From JABMQB01 sp964408795 (GTDB lineage: Bacteria > Bacteroidota > Bacteroidia > Bacteroidales > Prolixibacteraceae), in the NCBI GenBank assembly GCA_964408795.1, contig CAYPAW010000006.1, positions 1 through 64,000 of the forward strand: DNA of 64,000 nt, in the 5' to 3' direction. Positions within the stretch are counted from its first letter, which is position 1. Every line of letters begins with the position of its first letter. Of the stretch, positions 26,901 to 33,524 are shown piece by piece. The position numbers and the translations under genes are program-made. The notes below the pieces were generated by a model. It saw nothing but the letters and a program-made list of their open reading frames with translations, was not told the DNA's origin and did not search any database.

Positions 26901-26989
26901 TTAAGAAGCCACTCACCGTATTAATGAACGGCAGACAGCGAAAAGGACTGATCACCTGGCAGGAGGATAAAGAATCAGTGGGTGAGTAA
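23987..26989 (+). CDS. Receiver-receiver-PEP/pyruvate-binding (PPDK N-domain) protein
   Basis: A 1000-residue cytosolic multidomain protein. The frame opens at 23864, but the ATG at 23987 (MDLEKITL) avoids a low-complexity leader. Residues about 30-160 form a receiver-like domain (EVLLVATLYDSYSI...FDMIIIMAG) and about 175-330 a second with LLVEDS and VISDVKF, keeping both acidic pocket residues and the likely phospho-Asp. A linker leads to a PEP-synthase/PPDK ATP-grasp-like domain with PLAVRSSGLFEDSLLQPFSGVYATYL (near 532) and later LLQIKPLI and LIGPGRWGSRD. The phosphohistidine and PEP-binding domains of real PEP synthase are not seen, so it is probably a regulator or kinase rather than a metabolic enzyme. 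It follows korB by 195 bp. Confidence 0.8.
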   Translation: MDLEKITLANLYKRKKSDRDIFHELMPTKIKEVLLVATLYDSYSIVREGQFSDKIRGEFLQLNLYTAPRFTSVHSHEEALLMLEHRDFDMIIIMAGVDKDMPVEIARDVNKIRPDVPLLLLVNNNADLRYFQVEGQKLDFVDRVFVWNGNSNVFLAMIKYIEDKKNVAQDTQNGNVRVILLVEDSIKYYSRYLPVLYTTIMTQTQVLVQDESEDDLHKILKMRARPKVILVSTYEEAVHIIKAYKDYLLCVISDVKFSKNGKDDRNAGIELLKYVKRLLKYPIPIMLQSADSKNAQRAREIHAEFINKNSESLSMDILHFMYRRLGFGNFIFKDSSGTPVTEASNLKEFQEKFKIIPDSVLEYHSKRNSFSTWLMARGEINMAKQLIPIHFDDFETTQELKKHTFRVFEKERMQKLRGRIINFNSSLVTSNRFVMRLSKGSLGGKGRGIAFISNFIENIDFYKLIPGLNIRIPATAVIGALEYDRFLEINSLYENVLTNNNYEAIKELFLAADLDEEISERLREYTKNVTRPLAVRSSGLFEDSLLQPFSGVYATYLIPNNDPDLEVRYQQLITAIKLVYASIYTESAQSYFDAVHYKIEEEKMAIVLQEVVGHDFNGKFYPHISGVAQSYNYYPVSYMEPEDGFSVAAVGLGIYVVGGESGYRFCPRYPAINPSDVKDQVRDSQRSFYALDMQSRDFNLARDGEDACVRRFSIREAEKDNTLDHCVSTYDMENDSLIPGNNMPGPRVVDFANILKYNLIPLPETLQILLKLFRDAMGSPVEIEYAIDLEPGDHHKPTFYLLQIKPLIRSENQINIDIDSADRKNLLMYAERGMGNGRINNIRDVIFVIPETFDRLKTKQIAREIHDVNKKMETGSTEYILIGPGRWGSRDFYTGIPVLWADISKARIIVEMGLENFPLDGSLGSHFFHNVTSMNVGYFSVPWNAKEASVNIDVLHNQELVSQTGFIKHVRFKKPLTVLMNGRQRKGLITWQEDKESVGE

Positions 26990-27115
26990 TGCTGTATAAA
27001 TTAAGGAACAATAAAAAAACTGTCCCCAAAGTAATTGTATGTAGTGCCCGCAAGGTTCGCCGGCCATGCGCTGAGTTCGTAGAGTATTCAAAATCAATAA
27101 GCAATAACTTTTCGC

Positions 27116-27147
27116 GTTCTGCGATACCTTCGTGTCCATCGCAGAAC
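27116..27147. other. Perfect 10-bp inverted repeat in convergent gap
   Basis: GTTCTGCGAT (27116-27125) and its exact complement ATCGCAGAAC (27138-27147) flank a 12-nt loop. It lies between the convergent 3' ends of the receiver/PPDK gene and the GroES-like gene, so a bidirectional transcript end is plausible, though neither side has a U-run. Confidence 0.55.
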
Positions 27148-27222
27148 CATGAACTTCTCAGACAACTTCCTGGGATCATCAAATTTTTGCCTTCACAACG
27201 ATCCAATGGAAGATGGGTAAGA

Positions 27223-27525
27223 TTATCCACCCACTGATTCTATCGATTCTGTTTCCACGACCTTTGAAAGAATCTCCGAATAGGGCAGCAACAAATAGTG
27301 TTTCCCTTCAAAAGAGATTTTTGTTCCGGCAAATTCTTTGTAGAGTACTTCATCTCCCGGAACGATTTCAGCATTCTCTATAGTGCTGATGGCAATTACT
27401 TTCCCCACTTTTTGCTCTTCCTTTGCTGAGTCGGGAATGATAATCCCGGAAGCCGTTTTCTGTTCCGACTTATCTTCCGTCAATTCCAGCAATACATTCT
27501 GATTGATAGGCTGAAGTTCTTTCAT
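27223..27525 (-). CDS. Orphan GroES-like co-chaperonin protein
   Basis: A 100-residue GroES-fold protein: LQPINQNVLLELTEDKSEQKTASGIIIPDSAKEEQKVGKVIAI is the canonical first half including the mobile-loop position (TASGIII), and PGDEVLYKEFAGTKISFEGKHYLLLPYSEIL the second. ATG 27525 was chosen because GroES proteins start just before this strand; the open frame extends 19 codons upstream into the thioredoxin gene. No groEL is adjacent, and it sits 13 bp after a thioredoxin gene, so it may be a specialised paralogue rather than the housekeeping GroES. Confidence 0.85.
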   Translation of the reverse strand: MKELQPINQNVLLELTEDKSEQKTASGIIIPDSAKEEQKVGKVIAISTIENAEIVPGDEVLYKEFAGTKISFEGKHYLLLPYSEILSKVVETESIESVGG

Positions 27526-27538
27526 TTGTTTTACCTTT

Positions 27539-28084
27539 TTATGGATTATTCTGTAAAAGATATTTGTTGATATTTTCAACAAACATATTTTTTGTTTCCT
27601 CTTTGGAACGTCCGATGCCTGCCATCATGACCGGTTTTCCGTTCACCGGGATGTAAAGAAAGGAAGGGATGCTTCGGATTCCAAATACCGATGCCAGTTC
27701 CCGTTCTTTTTCCGTGTCGATTTTGTATACATACAAGGTCCCGGCATATTCGGTAGATATTTCCTCCAGAATCGGGGACGCAATTTTGCATGGGCCGCAC
27801 CAGTCGGCGTAAAAATCAATGATGGCCGGTTTGTCTCCGGTGTATTTCCATTCCTGAGGGGATTGGGTATAATCCCACACATTTTCCAGGAACATTTCCC
27901 GGGTCAGCAATATAGCCCCTCCTTCTGCAGTTTTCTGCTGGTTTTCCAAACCAGCCATCAGGGGTACTGATTCCTTTTCCGGGATTTTGTCTCCTGCTGT
28001 ATTGTCCTTTGTCTGGCTGTTGCCGGAACCACAACTGGTTAAAGTAGATACTACGATTGCCAGTAAAAAAATTGCTTGTTTCAT
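27539..28084 (-). CDS. Lipoprotein thioredoxin
   Basis: A 181-residue protein with a lipoprotein signal (STLTSC, acylated C18), a 50-residue linker, and a thioredoxin domain with IIDFYADWCGPCK (C96/C99) and the cis-proline in GIRSIPSFLYI. It should be anchored in the envelope facing the periplasm and act as a thiol-disulfide oxidoreductase. An extra acidic/aromatic segment (ENVWDYTQSPQEWKYTGDKP) before the first strand is common in Bacteroidota homologues. It lies between the Trx/Grx fusion gene (21 bp upstream) and the GroES-like gene (13 bp downstream), forming a three-gene redox/folding operon. Confidence 0.9.
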   Translation of the reverse strand: MKQAIFLLAIVVSTLTSCGSGNSQTKDNTAGDKIPEKESVPLMAGLENQQKTAEGGAILLTREMFLENVWDYTQSPQEWKYTGDKPAIIDFYADWCGPCKIASPILEEISTEYAGTLYVYKIDTEKERELASVFGIRSIPSFLYIPVNGKPVMMAGIGRSKEETKNMFVENINKYLLQNNP

Positions 28085-28105
28085 TTTTTTTCTTTGTTTT
28101 AACGT

Positions 28106-28684
28106 TTACTTCATTCCTGTTAATCGATTTATTTCTGTCCGGTCAAATCCTACCACCATCCGGCCGTTTATATCCATTTGTGGAACGCCCTGTTTCCCGC
28201 TTCTTGCGATCATTTCCCGGGCTGCCTCCGGATTTTTTGTTACATCTACTTCATGGTATCTGATCCGGTGCGTTTCAAGATGCCGCTTGACGGCTGAACA
28301 CCAGGTGCATCCCGGTGCAGTATAAACCACAACCCTTCGTTCCGGAGGTTCCTTGCTTTTAGATGACGTTGCATAGATTGCATTCTCAAATATTGCTTTG
28401 TATGTTCTCGGATCCTGGCATCCTTTGGTGATATTCACCATCTTTCCCTCTTTAAATTGCAGAAGCGCCGGAACACTGGTTATTCCATAAACAGCATGAA
28501 TGTCCCTTACCTGATTCAAATCTGCATAACAAAATCCACCGTCATCCAACATTTCCACCGCTGTTCTATAATGGGTAAACGAACATTCACTCAAAGGAAA
28601 ACCCTTTTTGTAAAGCAACAACCAAACGGTTTTGTTTGTTCTTACTTTTTCCTGTAAGCCGGTATGAGAATCAATTCTAAACAT
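28106..28684 (-). CDS. Thioredoxin-like/glutaredoxin fusion protein
   Basis: A 192-residue cytosolic two-domain protein. Residues about 3-105 form a thioredoxin-like domain with the cis-proline motif GITSVPALLQF but no CxxC: the active-site position reads SECSFTH, leaving a single Cys (C34). Residues about 116-190 form a glutaredoxin domain with APGCTWCSAV (C126/C129), a GVPQM cis-proline and the glutathione-pocket segment DINGRMVVGFDR. ATG 28684 is preferred; the frame runs 40 codons further up but through AT-rich promoter-like DNA containing a 16-bp palindrome that ends 5 nt before this ATG. It is the first gene of the redox operon. Confidence 0.8.
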   Translation of the reverse strand: MFRIDSHTGLQEKVRTNKTVWLLLYKKGFPLSECSFTHYRTAVEMLDDGGFCYADLNQVRDIHAVYGITSVPALLQFKEGKMVNITKGCQDPRTYKAIFENAIYATSSKSKEPPERRVVVYTAPGCTWCSAVKRHLETHRIRYHEVDVTKNPEAAREMIARSGKQGVPQMDINGRMVVGFDRTEINRLTGMK

Positions 28685-28688
28685 TTTT

Positions 28689-28704
28689 ATATATCTAGAT
28701 ATAT
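28689..28704. promoter_or_regulatory. 16-bp perfect palindrome at the start of the redox operon
   Basis: ATATATCTAGATATAT is a perfect palindrome lying 4 nt upstream of the ATG at 28684 (minus strand), thus over the ribosome-binding region or transcription start. It has the size and symmetry of a dimeric repressor site (for example winged-helix regulators), but no regulator gene is adjacent and the identity of any binder is unknown. Confidence 0.5.
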
Positions 28705-28862
28705 CGTTTGGTAAATATACAATTGTTATTCCATTTAGAAAAATGGTCTTTATGTCAGTTGGTGTAAGTAAAAAATGACAGAATTTTTTTGAGGGGGAAC
28801 GCAACCTTTTTGGAGCGGTAAAAATCTGATTGGTACAAGCAATTTACGCAAAATTCAGGAAT

Positions 28863-29558
28863 ATGAAACGAGCATTGATTGGGATAGGAACGGTTGTTAT
28901 ACTTGCCGTCCTGTCTTCCTGTAGTTTGGATGAGGATGGGTATTCCGCAACAGACATGTGGATCAATCTTGGTATTTATTATGAGGATGACACAGGAGGG
29001 ATGGGGTGTATCATACATCTCGATGATGGGATGCGCCTTGTTCCGGTAGCTTCGGATACTTATTTTGGCCATTATGAAGACAGCAGCCGTGTATTGGTGA
29101 ACTATACGATTTTGGGTGATATTACGGAAGAGGGGGAGAAAAGGGGATATTATGTAAAAGTCAATTCGATGCGTAAAATACTCATGAAGGGGATTCTGGA
29201 TCTGACAGCAGACAATGAAGACAGCATTGGGAATGATCCAATCATTGTCCGGGATGCCTGGTTATCGGGTAATTTGTTGAATTTTGAATTGAAATACTGG
29301 GGAGGCAACGCCATCCATTCAATCAATTTGGTAAAACAGCCGGGAGACCTGGCTTTGGAGCAGCAACCTGTGGAACTGGAATTACGACACAACGACAACG
29401 GGGATACCGGACTCCTGCCATTTGCAGCTTTTGTTTCGTTCGATTTATCGGCTTTGAAGAGAGAAGGGCGCGATTCAACCTGTTTTCGTGTAACGGTTTT
29501 TGATTACGACGGAATTCTTTATTCAGAAGAGGGAGTTTACCATTACGGCAATCACTAA
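28863..29558 (+). CDS. NigD-like lipoprotein
   Basis: A 231-residue lipoprotein (MKRALIGIGTVVILAVLSSC, acylated Cys in LSSC). ATG 28863 was chosen over the upstream non-ATG extension because the lipobox then sits at the usual distance. The N-terminal half (about 30-100) has an OB-like strand pattern (MRLVPVASDTYF...RVLVNYTI) and the C-terminal half an Ig-like pattern ending FRVTVFDYDGILYSEEGVYHY, as in the NigD-like family of Bacteroidota, whose function is unknown; NigD itself was named for a Bacteroides bacteriocin-region immunity gene. It is a single gene with its own leader. Confidence 0.72.
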   Translation: MKRALIGIGTVVILAVLSSCSLDEDGYSATDMWINLGIYYEDDTGGMGCIIHLDDGMRLVPVASDTYFGHYEDSSRVLVNYTILGDITEEGEKRGYYVKVNSMRKILMKGILDLTADNEDSIGNDPIIVRDAWLSGNLLNFELKYWGGNAIHSINLVKQPGDLALEQQPVELELRHNDNGDTGLLPFAAFVSFDLSALKREGRDSTCFRVTVFDYDGILYSEEGVYHYGNH

Positions 29559-29832
29559 GTTTCCCGTTTACATAGTATCTTCGGTTGACGGTTAACGGTT
29601 GCTCAGGTTTTCGAAGGGTTGGAACAGGGGGGTTGGCGTTGTCGTCCTTGTTGTATTTGGTTTTCATTGACACGAGCGAAGCGAGTGGATAACCAGGACA
29701 ACTGATCCATCGATTCAATGATCTTTCATATCCATTCAAAGCAGACCATTTAATGGCTCCGACTCGTTTTATTTTTTCGTGAATAATTTTACCTTTGCAT
29801 TCCTGTTTTATAGGATTATAATGGTTTATCTT

Positions 29833-29904
29833 CAAAGGTATTCCCGATGTACAGCGGATTAATCCGCCCCCTCCGGATAGCTGTTGGAAGAGAATTCGTT
29901 TCAT
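29833..29904 (-). repeat. Dispersed intergenic repeat, family 1, copy B
   Basis: Read on the minus strand it starts ATGAAACGAATTC and ends with ATCGGGAATACCTTTG. The central part is diverged (a GCGGATTAATCCGC palindrome replaces the usual hairpin). The TACCTTTG end is a perfect -7-type box but points to the 3' end of the lipoprotein gene, so it drives no known gene. Confidence 0.6.
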
Positions 29905-29925
29905 ACGATTCACGTGTTAAATCGC

Positions 29926-30002
29926 TGAAGGTATTTCCGATCCCGATAGCTATCGGAATGAATCATAACTTTGGGTGTAAATAGTAACCATGCTCGTTTC
30001 AT
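29926..30002 (-). repeat. Dispersed intergenic repeat, family 1, copy C
   Basis: Most similar to copy D at 60492-60562: both share ATGAAACGAGCAT, a CCTAAGGGT/CCCAAAGTT-like middle, ATGATTMATYCCGATAGYTATCGG and the GGAAATACC end. The hairpin CCGATAGCTATCGG is a perfect palindrome. Its ATGAAACGAGCAT end lies 21 bp before the DPP5 gene. Confidence 0.7.
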
Positions 30003-30022
30003 ACCAATAAAAAATCAATAAA

Positions 30023-32116
30023 ATGGCAAGATATTTAGGTATAATCGTTCTTGTTTTTCTCTTTGCCTGTCAGCAGGGAGATCAGCAGAAAACCTCTTTG
30101 GAAGGAATTGGCAGAACCCCTGAACTTGAGTCAGACAGGATGACCCCTGAAGTATTATGGTCTTTTGGAAGGCTTGGGGAACCGTCTGTATCTCCTGACG
30201 GAACGGAGGTGGTTTATACGGTAACCTATTACAAGAAAGATGAAAACAGGGGATACCGTGATATTTATGTTATTCCTTCCGGGGGCGGGGAATCACGGCA
30301 GATCACGGTCACTCCCGAAAATGAATTCAATGTAGTCTGGCGTCCGGACGGAGAGAAGATAGGTTATCTCTCTTCCCGGTCGGGAAGTACCCAGCTATGG
30401 GAAATCAATCCCGACGGAACCCATCCGAGGCAGATTACGGATATGGAAGGAGGCATTTCCGGATTTAAGTATTCTCCGACATTGGATAAGATTCTGTATG
30501 TGAAAAGTGTACAAGTCGATTCTACGGTTCAGGACCGGTATCCTGATCTTCCCCTTGCGCATGCCCGCATGGAGGAGGATTTGATGTACCGGCATTGGGA
30601 TACATGGCATGACGGCACATACAGCCATATTTTTGTGGCAGATTATTCTCCAAAGCATGGAAAGATCACAGAAGGCAAAGACATCATGGAAGGAGAGCGG
30701 TACGATTCTCCGGATAAGCCGTTTGGGGGTATGGAACAGATCGACTGGCATCCGGGAGGCAAAGAAATTGCCTATACATGCAAAAAAAAGACCGGAAAGG
30801 AATATGCTGTTTCAACCAATACCGATATTTACTTTTACAACCTGGAAACCGGTGAAACGCGAAATTTTACGAAAGGGTTGGAAGGGTATGATCGAAACCC
30901 CCTCTATTCCCCGGATGGTGTATATCTTGTCTGGGAACATATGGACCGAGATGGCTACGAAGCAGACAAAAACTGCCTCTATCTGACTCATTTGGAAAAA
31001 GGGGGTTTCCTTGACCTGACCCTGGATTTCGACAGCGATGTACATTCTTTGTCATGGAGCAGGACCTCCTACCGGAGTATTTTCTTTATCAGCAACGATA
31101 AGGGTACGGATGAGATTTACCGGACCAATGTATATACGGGAGAGATCTTGAAAGTAACTTCGGGAGTTCACGATTTTCAGTATGCCGAGAGGGCTACCGA
31201 GAAACTGGTTGCCCAGAAGGTATCCATGTCGCGGCCTGCGGAGCTGGTTATCGTCGATATTTTCACCGGTGAGGAGGAGCCTTTAACCCACATCAATGAC
31301 GGTTTGATGGATCAGCTGACGATGGGGAAAGTGGAAGAACGATGGATCGAAACCACCGATGGCAAAGAGATGCATACCTGGATTATCTATCCTCCGCATT
31401 TTGATTCCACGAAGACGTATCCGGCCCTACTTTACAACCAGGGAGGTCCTCAGGGTACGGTAAGCCAGTTCTGGTCGTACCGTTGGAATTTCCAGATAAT
31501 GGCCGCCCATGATTATGTTGTAGTGGCTCCCAACCGGCGGGGTGTTCCGGGTTTTGGCTCCGAATGGAAAGAGCAGATATCTACCGATTACGGAGGCCAG
31601 AATATTCAGGATTTGTTAACGGCTATCGATGTGTTGTCTGAAGAACCCTGGATCGATGAAAACCGACTGGGTGCCGTCGGGGCAAGTTACGGCGGATTCT
31701 CCGTCTTTTACCTGGCAGGAAATCATGAGGGAAGGTTTAAAGCGTTTATTGCCCACGACGGAATCTTCAACCTGGAACATATGTATGCTACTACCGATGA
31801 AATGTGGTTTGTAAATTGGGACCAGGGAGGGGCCTTCTGGGATCTGGATAACGAAGTGGCGCAGAGATCCTATGCCTTTTCGCCTCACCGGTATGTTCAA
31901 AAATGGGATACCCCGATCCTTGTCATTCACGGAGGAAAAGATTACCGGGTACCTGAAGATCAGGGAATGGCTGCGTTCAACAGTGCAATTCTTAAAGGCG
32001 TGCCAGCAAAATGGCTCTATTTCCCGGAAGAGAACCATTGGGTCTTAAAACCCCAGAACGGCATTCTGTGGCAACGGGTATTCTTTGAATGGCTGGATAA
32101 ATGGCTGAAAGAATAA
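30023..32116 (+). CDS. dpp5: Dipeptidyl-peptidase 5-like S9 serine peptidase, lipoprotein
   Basis: A 697-residue S9-family peptidase. A lipoprotein signal (VFLFAC) is followed by a beta-propeller (about 40-440, with PSVSPDGTEVVY and similar blades) and an alpha/beta-hydrolase domain with GASYGGFS (S555), HGGKDYRVP (D640) and ENHWVL (H672). The C-terminal region NWDQGGAFWDLDN...KWDTPILVIHGGKD closely follows P. gingivalis DPP5, which removes dipeptides from peptides in the periplasm. The organism probably imports and breaks down peptides for growth. The gene stands alone behind family-1 repeats. Confidence 0.88.
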   Translation: MARYLGIIVLVFLFACQQGDQQKTSLEGIGRTPELESDRMTPEVLWSFGRLGEPSVSPDGTEVVYTVTYYKKDENRGYRDIYVIPSGGGESRQITVTPENEFNVVWRPDGEKIGYLSSRSGSTQLWEINPDGTHPRQITDMEGGISGFKYSPTLDKILYVKSVQVDSTVQDRYPDLPLAHARMEEDLMYRHWDTWHDGTYSHIFVADYSPKHGKITEGKDIMEGERYDSPDKPFGGMEQIDWHPGGKEIAYTCKKKTGKEYAVSTNTDIYFYNLETGETRNFTKGLEGYDRNPLYSPDGVYLVWEHMDRDGYEADKNCLYLTHLEKGGFLDLTLDFDSDVHSLSWSRTSYRSIFFISNDKGTDEIYRTNVYTGEILKVTSGVHDFQYAERATEKLVAQKVSMSRPAELVIVDIFTGEEEPLTHINDGLMDQLTMGKVEERWIETTDGKEMHTWIIYPPHFDSTKTYPALLYNQGGPQGTVSQFWSYRWNFQIMAAHDYVVVAPNRRGVPGFGSEWKEQISTDYGGQNIQDLLTAIDVLSEEPWIDENRLGAVGASYGGFSVFYLAGNHEGRFKAFIAHDGIFNLEHMYATTDEMWFVNWDQGGAFWDLDNEVAQRSYAFSPHRYVQKWDTPILVIHGGKDYRVPEDQGMAAFNSAILKGVPAKWLYFPEENHWVLKPQNGILWQRVFFEWLDKWLKE

Positions 32117-32173
32117 GTATCTCCGGAGGAATAAAGAAAACGCAGTGTCCGGGTATCTGATAAAAAATACGGG

Positions 32174-32202
32174 TTGTTATTTTTGCAGGATGAGTACCTT
32201 TG
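32174..32202 (+). promoter_or_regulatory. Candidate promoter for the protease-cinA pair
   Basis: TTG at 32174-32176 and TACCTTTG at 32195-32202 are separated by 18 nt, matching the Bacteroidota pattern; the ATG follows 60 nt later. A second TAnnTTTG match, TATTTTTG at 32178-32185, overlaps it without a spaced -33. Confidence 0.4.
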
Positions 32203-32261
32203 TCCCCGAACAGAAGACCCGGGAAACAAACGCATCCTTTCAATTGTTACCTTAGCACTGC

Positions 32262-33524
32262 ATGAATATAGATTGTATGCACGAATACCTATTCTGGCTG
32301 ATTCTGGCTATTCTCCTACTGGATTTTCTTTTTGAGAATTTCCTGGAATACCTCAACACCCGGTGCATGAGCACGAAACTTCCGGAGGAACTGAAGGGGA
32401 TCTATGACGAAGAAAAATATGCCAGGCAACAGGCTTATCAGCGTGAGAATCACCGGTTCGGAATATGGTCCGGACTGTTCAGTTTTCTGGTGATCCTGGC
32501 CATGTTCGTTTTTTACGGATTTGCTTATGTCGATCAGGTGGTTTGGAACCTGACCGCTCACTCGATTGTAGCGGCTCTTTTATTTTTTGGGATCATCCTG
32601 TTTGCTTCCGACATCCTTCATCTTCCTTTTTCGGTTTACGATACATTTGTTATTGAGGAAAAATACGGATTTAATAAAACGACTCCCGCCACCTTCGTTC
32701 TGGATAAGGTCAAGGGATGGTTGGTCGGCGGGTTGATTGGCGGAGGACTGTTGGCATTGATCATCTGGATTTACCTGAAAACCCAGGATCTTTTCTGGAT
32801 CTATGCCTGGATAGTCATTACCGGCTTCACCATTTTTATGTCGTTGTTTTATTCAACCCTGATTGTTCCTCTCTTCAATAAGCAGACGCCTCTGGAAGAA
32901 GGAGAATTGCGGCATGCGATTCAGGCTTTTGCCGACAAGACAGGTTTCAGGCTGGAAAACATATACGTAATCAATGGTTCAAAGCGATCCACGAAAGCCA
33001 ATGCCTACTTTACCGGTTTCTGGAAAAAAAAGCGTATTGTTCTCTACGATACCCTTATCGATGATCTGGAAACCCATGAGCTGGTAGCCGTCCTGGCCCA
33101 TGAGATCGGGCATTATAAAAAGAAACATGTCATACAGGGACTGTTCCTTTCGATCATTCATACCGGATTGTTGCTGTTTATTTTCTCCCTTCTGATCGAC
33201 AGTCCGGCGCTAAGCCGGGCTCTTGGAGTGGAGGAGCCCCGGTTTCACATCGGACTGATAGCATTCGGTATTTTATATACGCCTGTCTCTTTTCTGCTTG
33301 GGATTTTCATGAATAAACTGTCGCGGAAAAATGAGTTCCAGGCTGATGAATTTGCTGCTACCCGGCATGACCCAAAAGCGTTGGCATCAGCCTTAAAAAA
33401 GCTGTCTGTGAAGAACCTGAGCAACCTAACGCCTCATCCGGTGTATGTTTTTTTCAATTATTCGCATCCAACGCTGCTTCAGAGACTGGCTTTCCTAAAA
33501 AAATTTGAATCCCATGAAAGCTGA
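32262..33524 (+). CDS. M48 family (Ste24/CAAX-like) membrane metalloprotease
   Basis: A 420-residue multi-span membrane protease. The zinc motif HEIGH is at residues 280-284 and the third ligand is the Glu in KNEFQADEFA (E358). N-terminal helices, the FVIEEKYGFNKTTPATFVLDKVKG segment and IVPLFNKQTPLEEGELR are characteristic of the Ste24/CAAX-prenyl-protease-1 branch of M48. Bacteria lack CAAX substrates; bacterial members are thought to act in membrane-protein quality control. Its last 11 bp overlap the cinA start, so both are likely co-translated. Confidence 0.93.
   Translation: MNIDCMHEYLFWLILAILLLDFLFENFLEYLNTRCMSTKLPEELKGIYDEEKYARQQAYQRENHRFGIWSGLFSFLVILAMFVFYGFAYVDQVVWNLTAHSIVAALLFFGIILFASDILHLPFSVYDTFVIEEKYGFNKTTPATFVLDKVKGWLVGGLIGGGLLALIIWIYLKTQDLFWIYAWIVITGFTIFMSLFYSTLIVPLFNKQTPLEEGELRHAIQAFADKTGFRLENIYVINGSKRSTKANAYFTGFWKKKRIVLYDTLIDDLETHELVAVLAHEIGHYKKKHVIQGLFLSIIHTGLLLFIFSLLIDSPALSRALGVEEPRFHIGLIAFGILYTPVSFLLGIFMNKLSRKNEFQADEFAATRHDPKALASALKKLSVKNLSNLTPHPVYVFFNYSHPTLLQRLAFLKKFESHES

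Larger units (their letters stand above)
29559..30022. other. 464-bp gene-free region with dispersed repeats
   Basis: No credible gene. It contains two adjacent copies of the family-1 dispersed repeat (29833-29904 and 29926-30002), a GCGAAGCG-type palindrome near 29672-29688, and short direct repeats of GGTTGACGGTTAACGGTTG type near 29582. A minus-strand frame (29323-29913) crosses it but overlaps the lipoprotein gene antisense and is not supported. Confidence 0.6.

Noticed and set aside
29323..29913. 196-codon minus-strand frame crossing the lipoprotein 3' end and repeats
   Set aside because: Antisense to a lipoprotein with a clear signal and made largely of repeat DNA; very basic, no motif.
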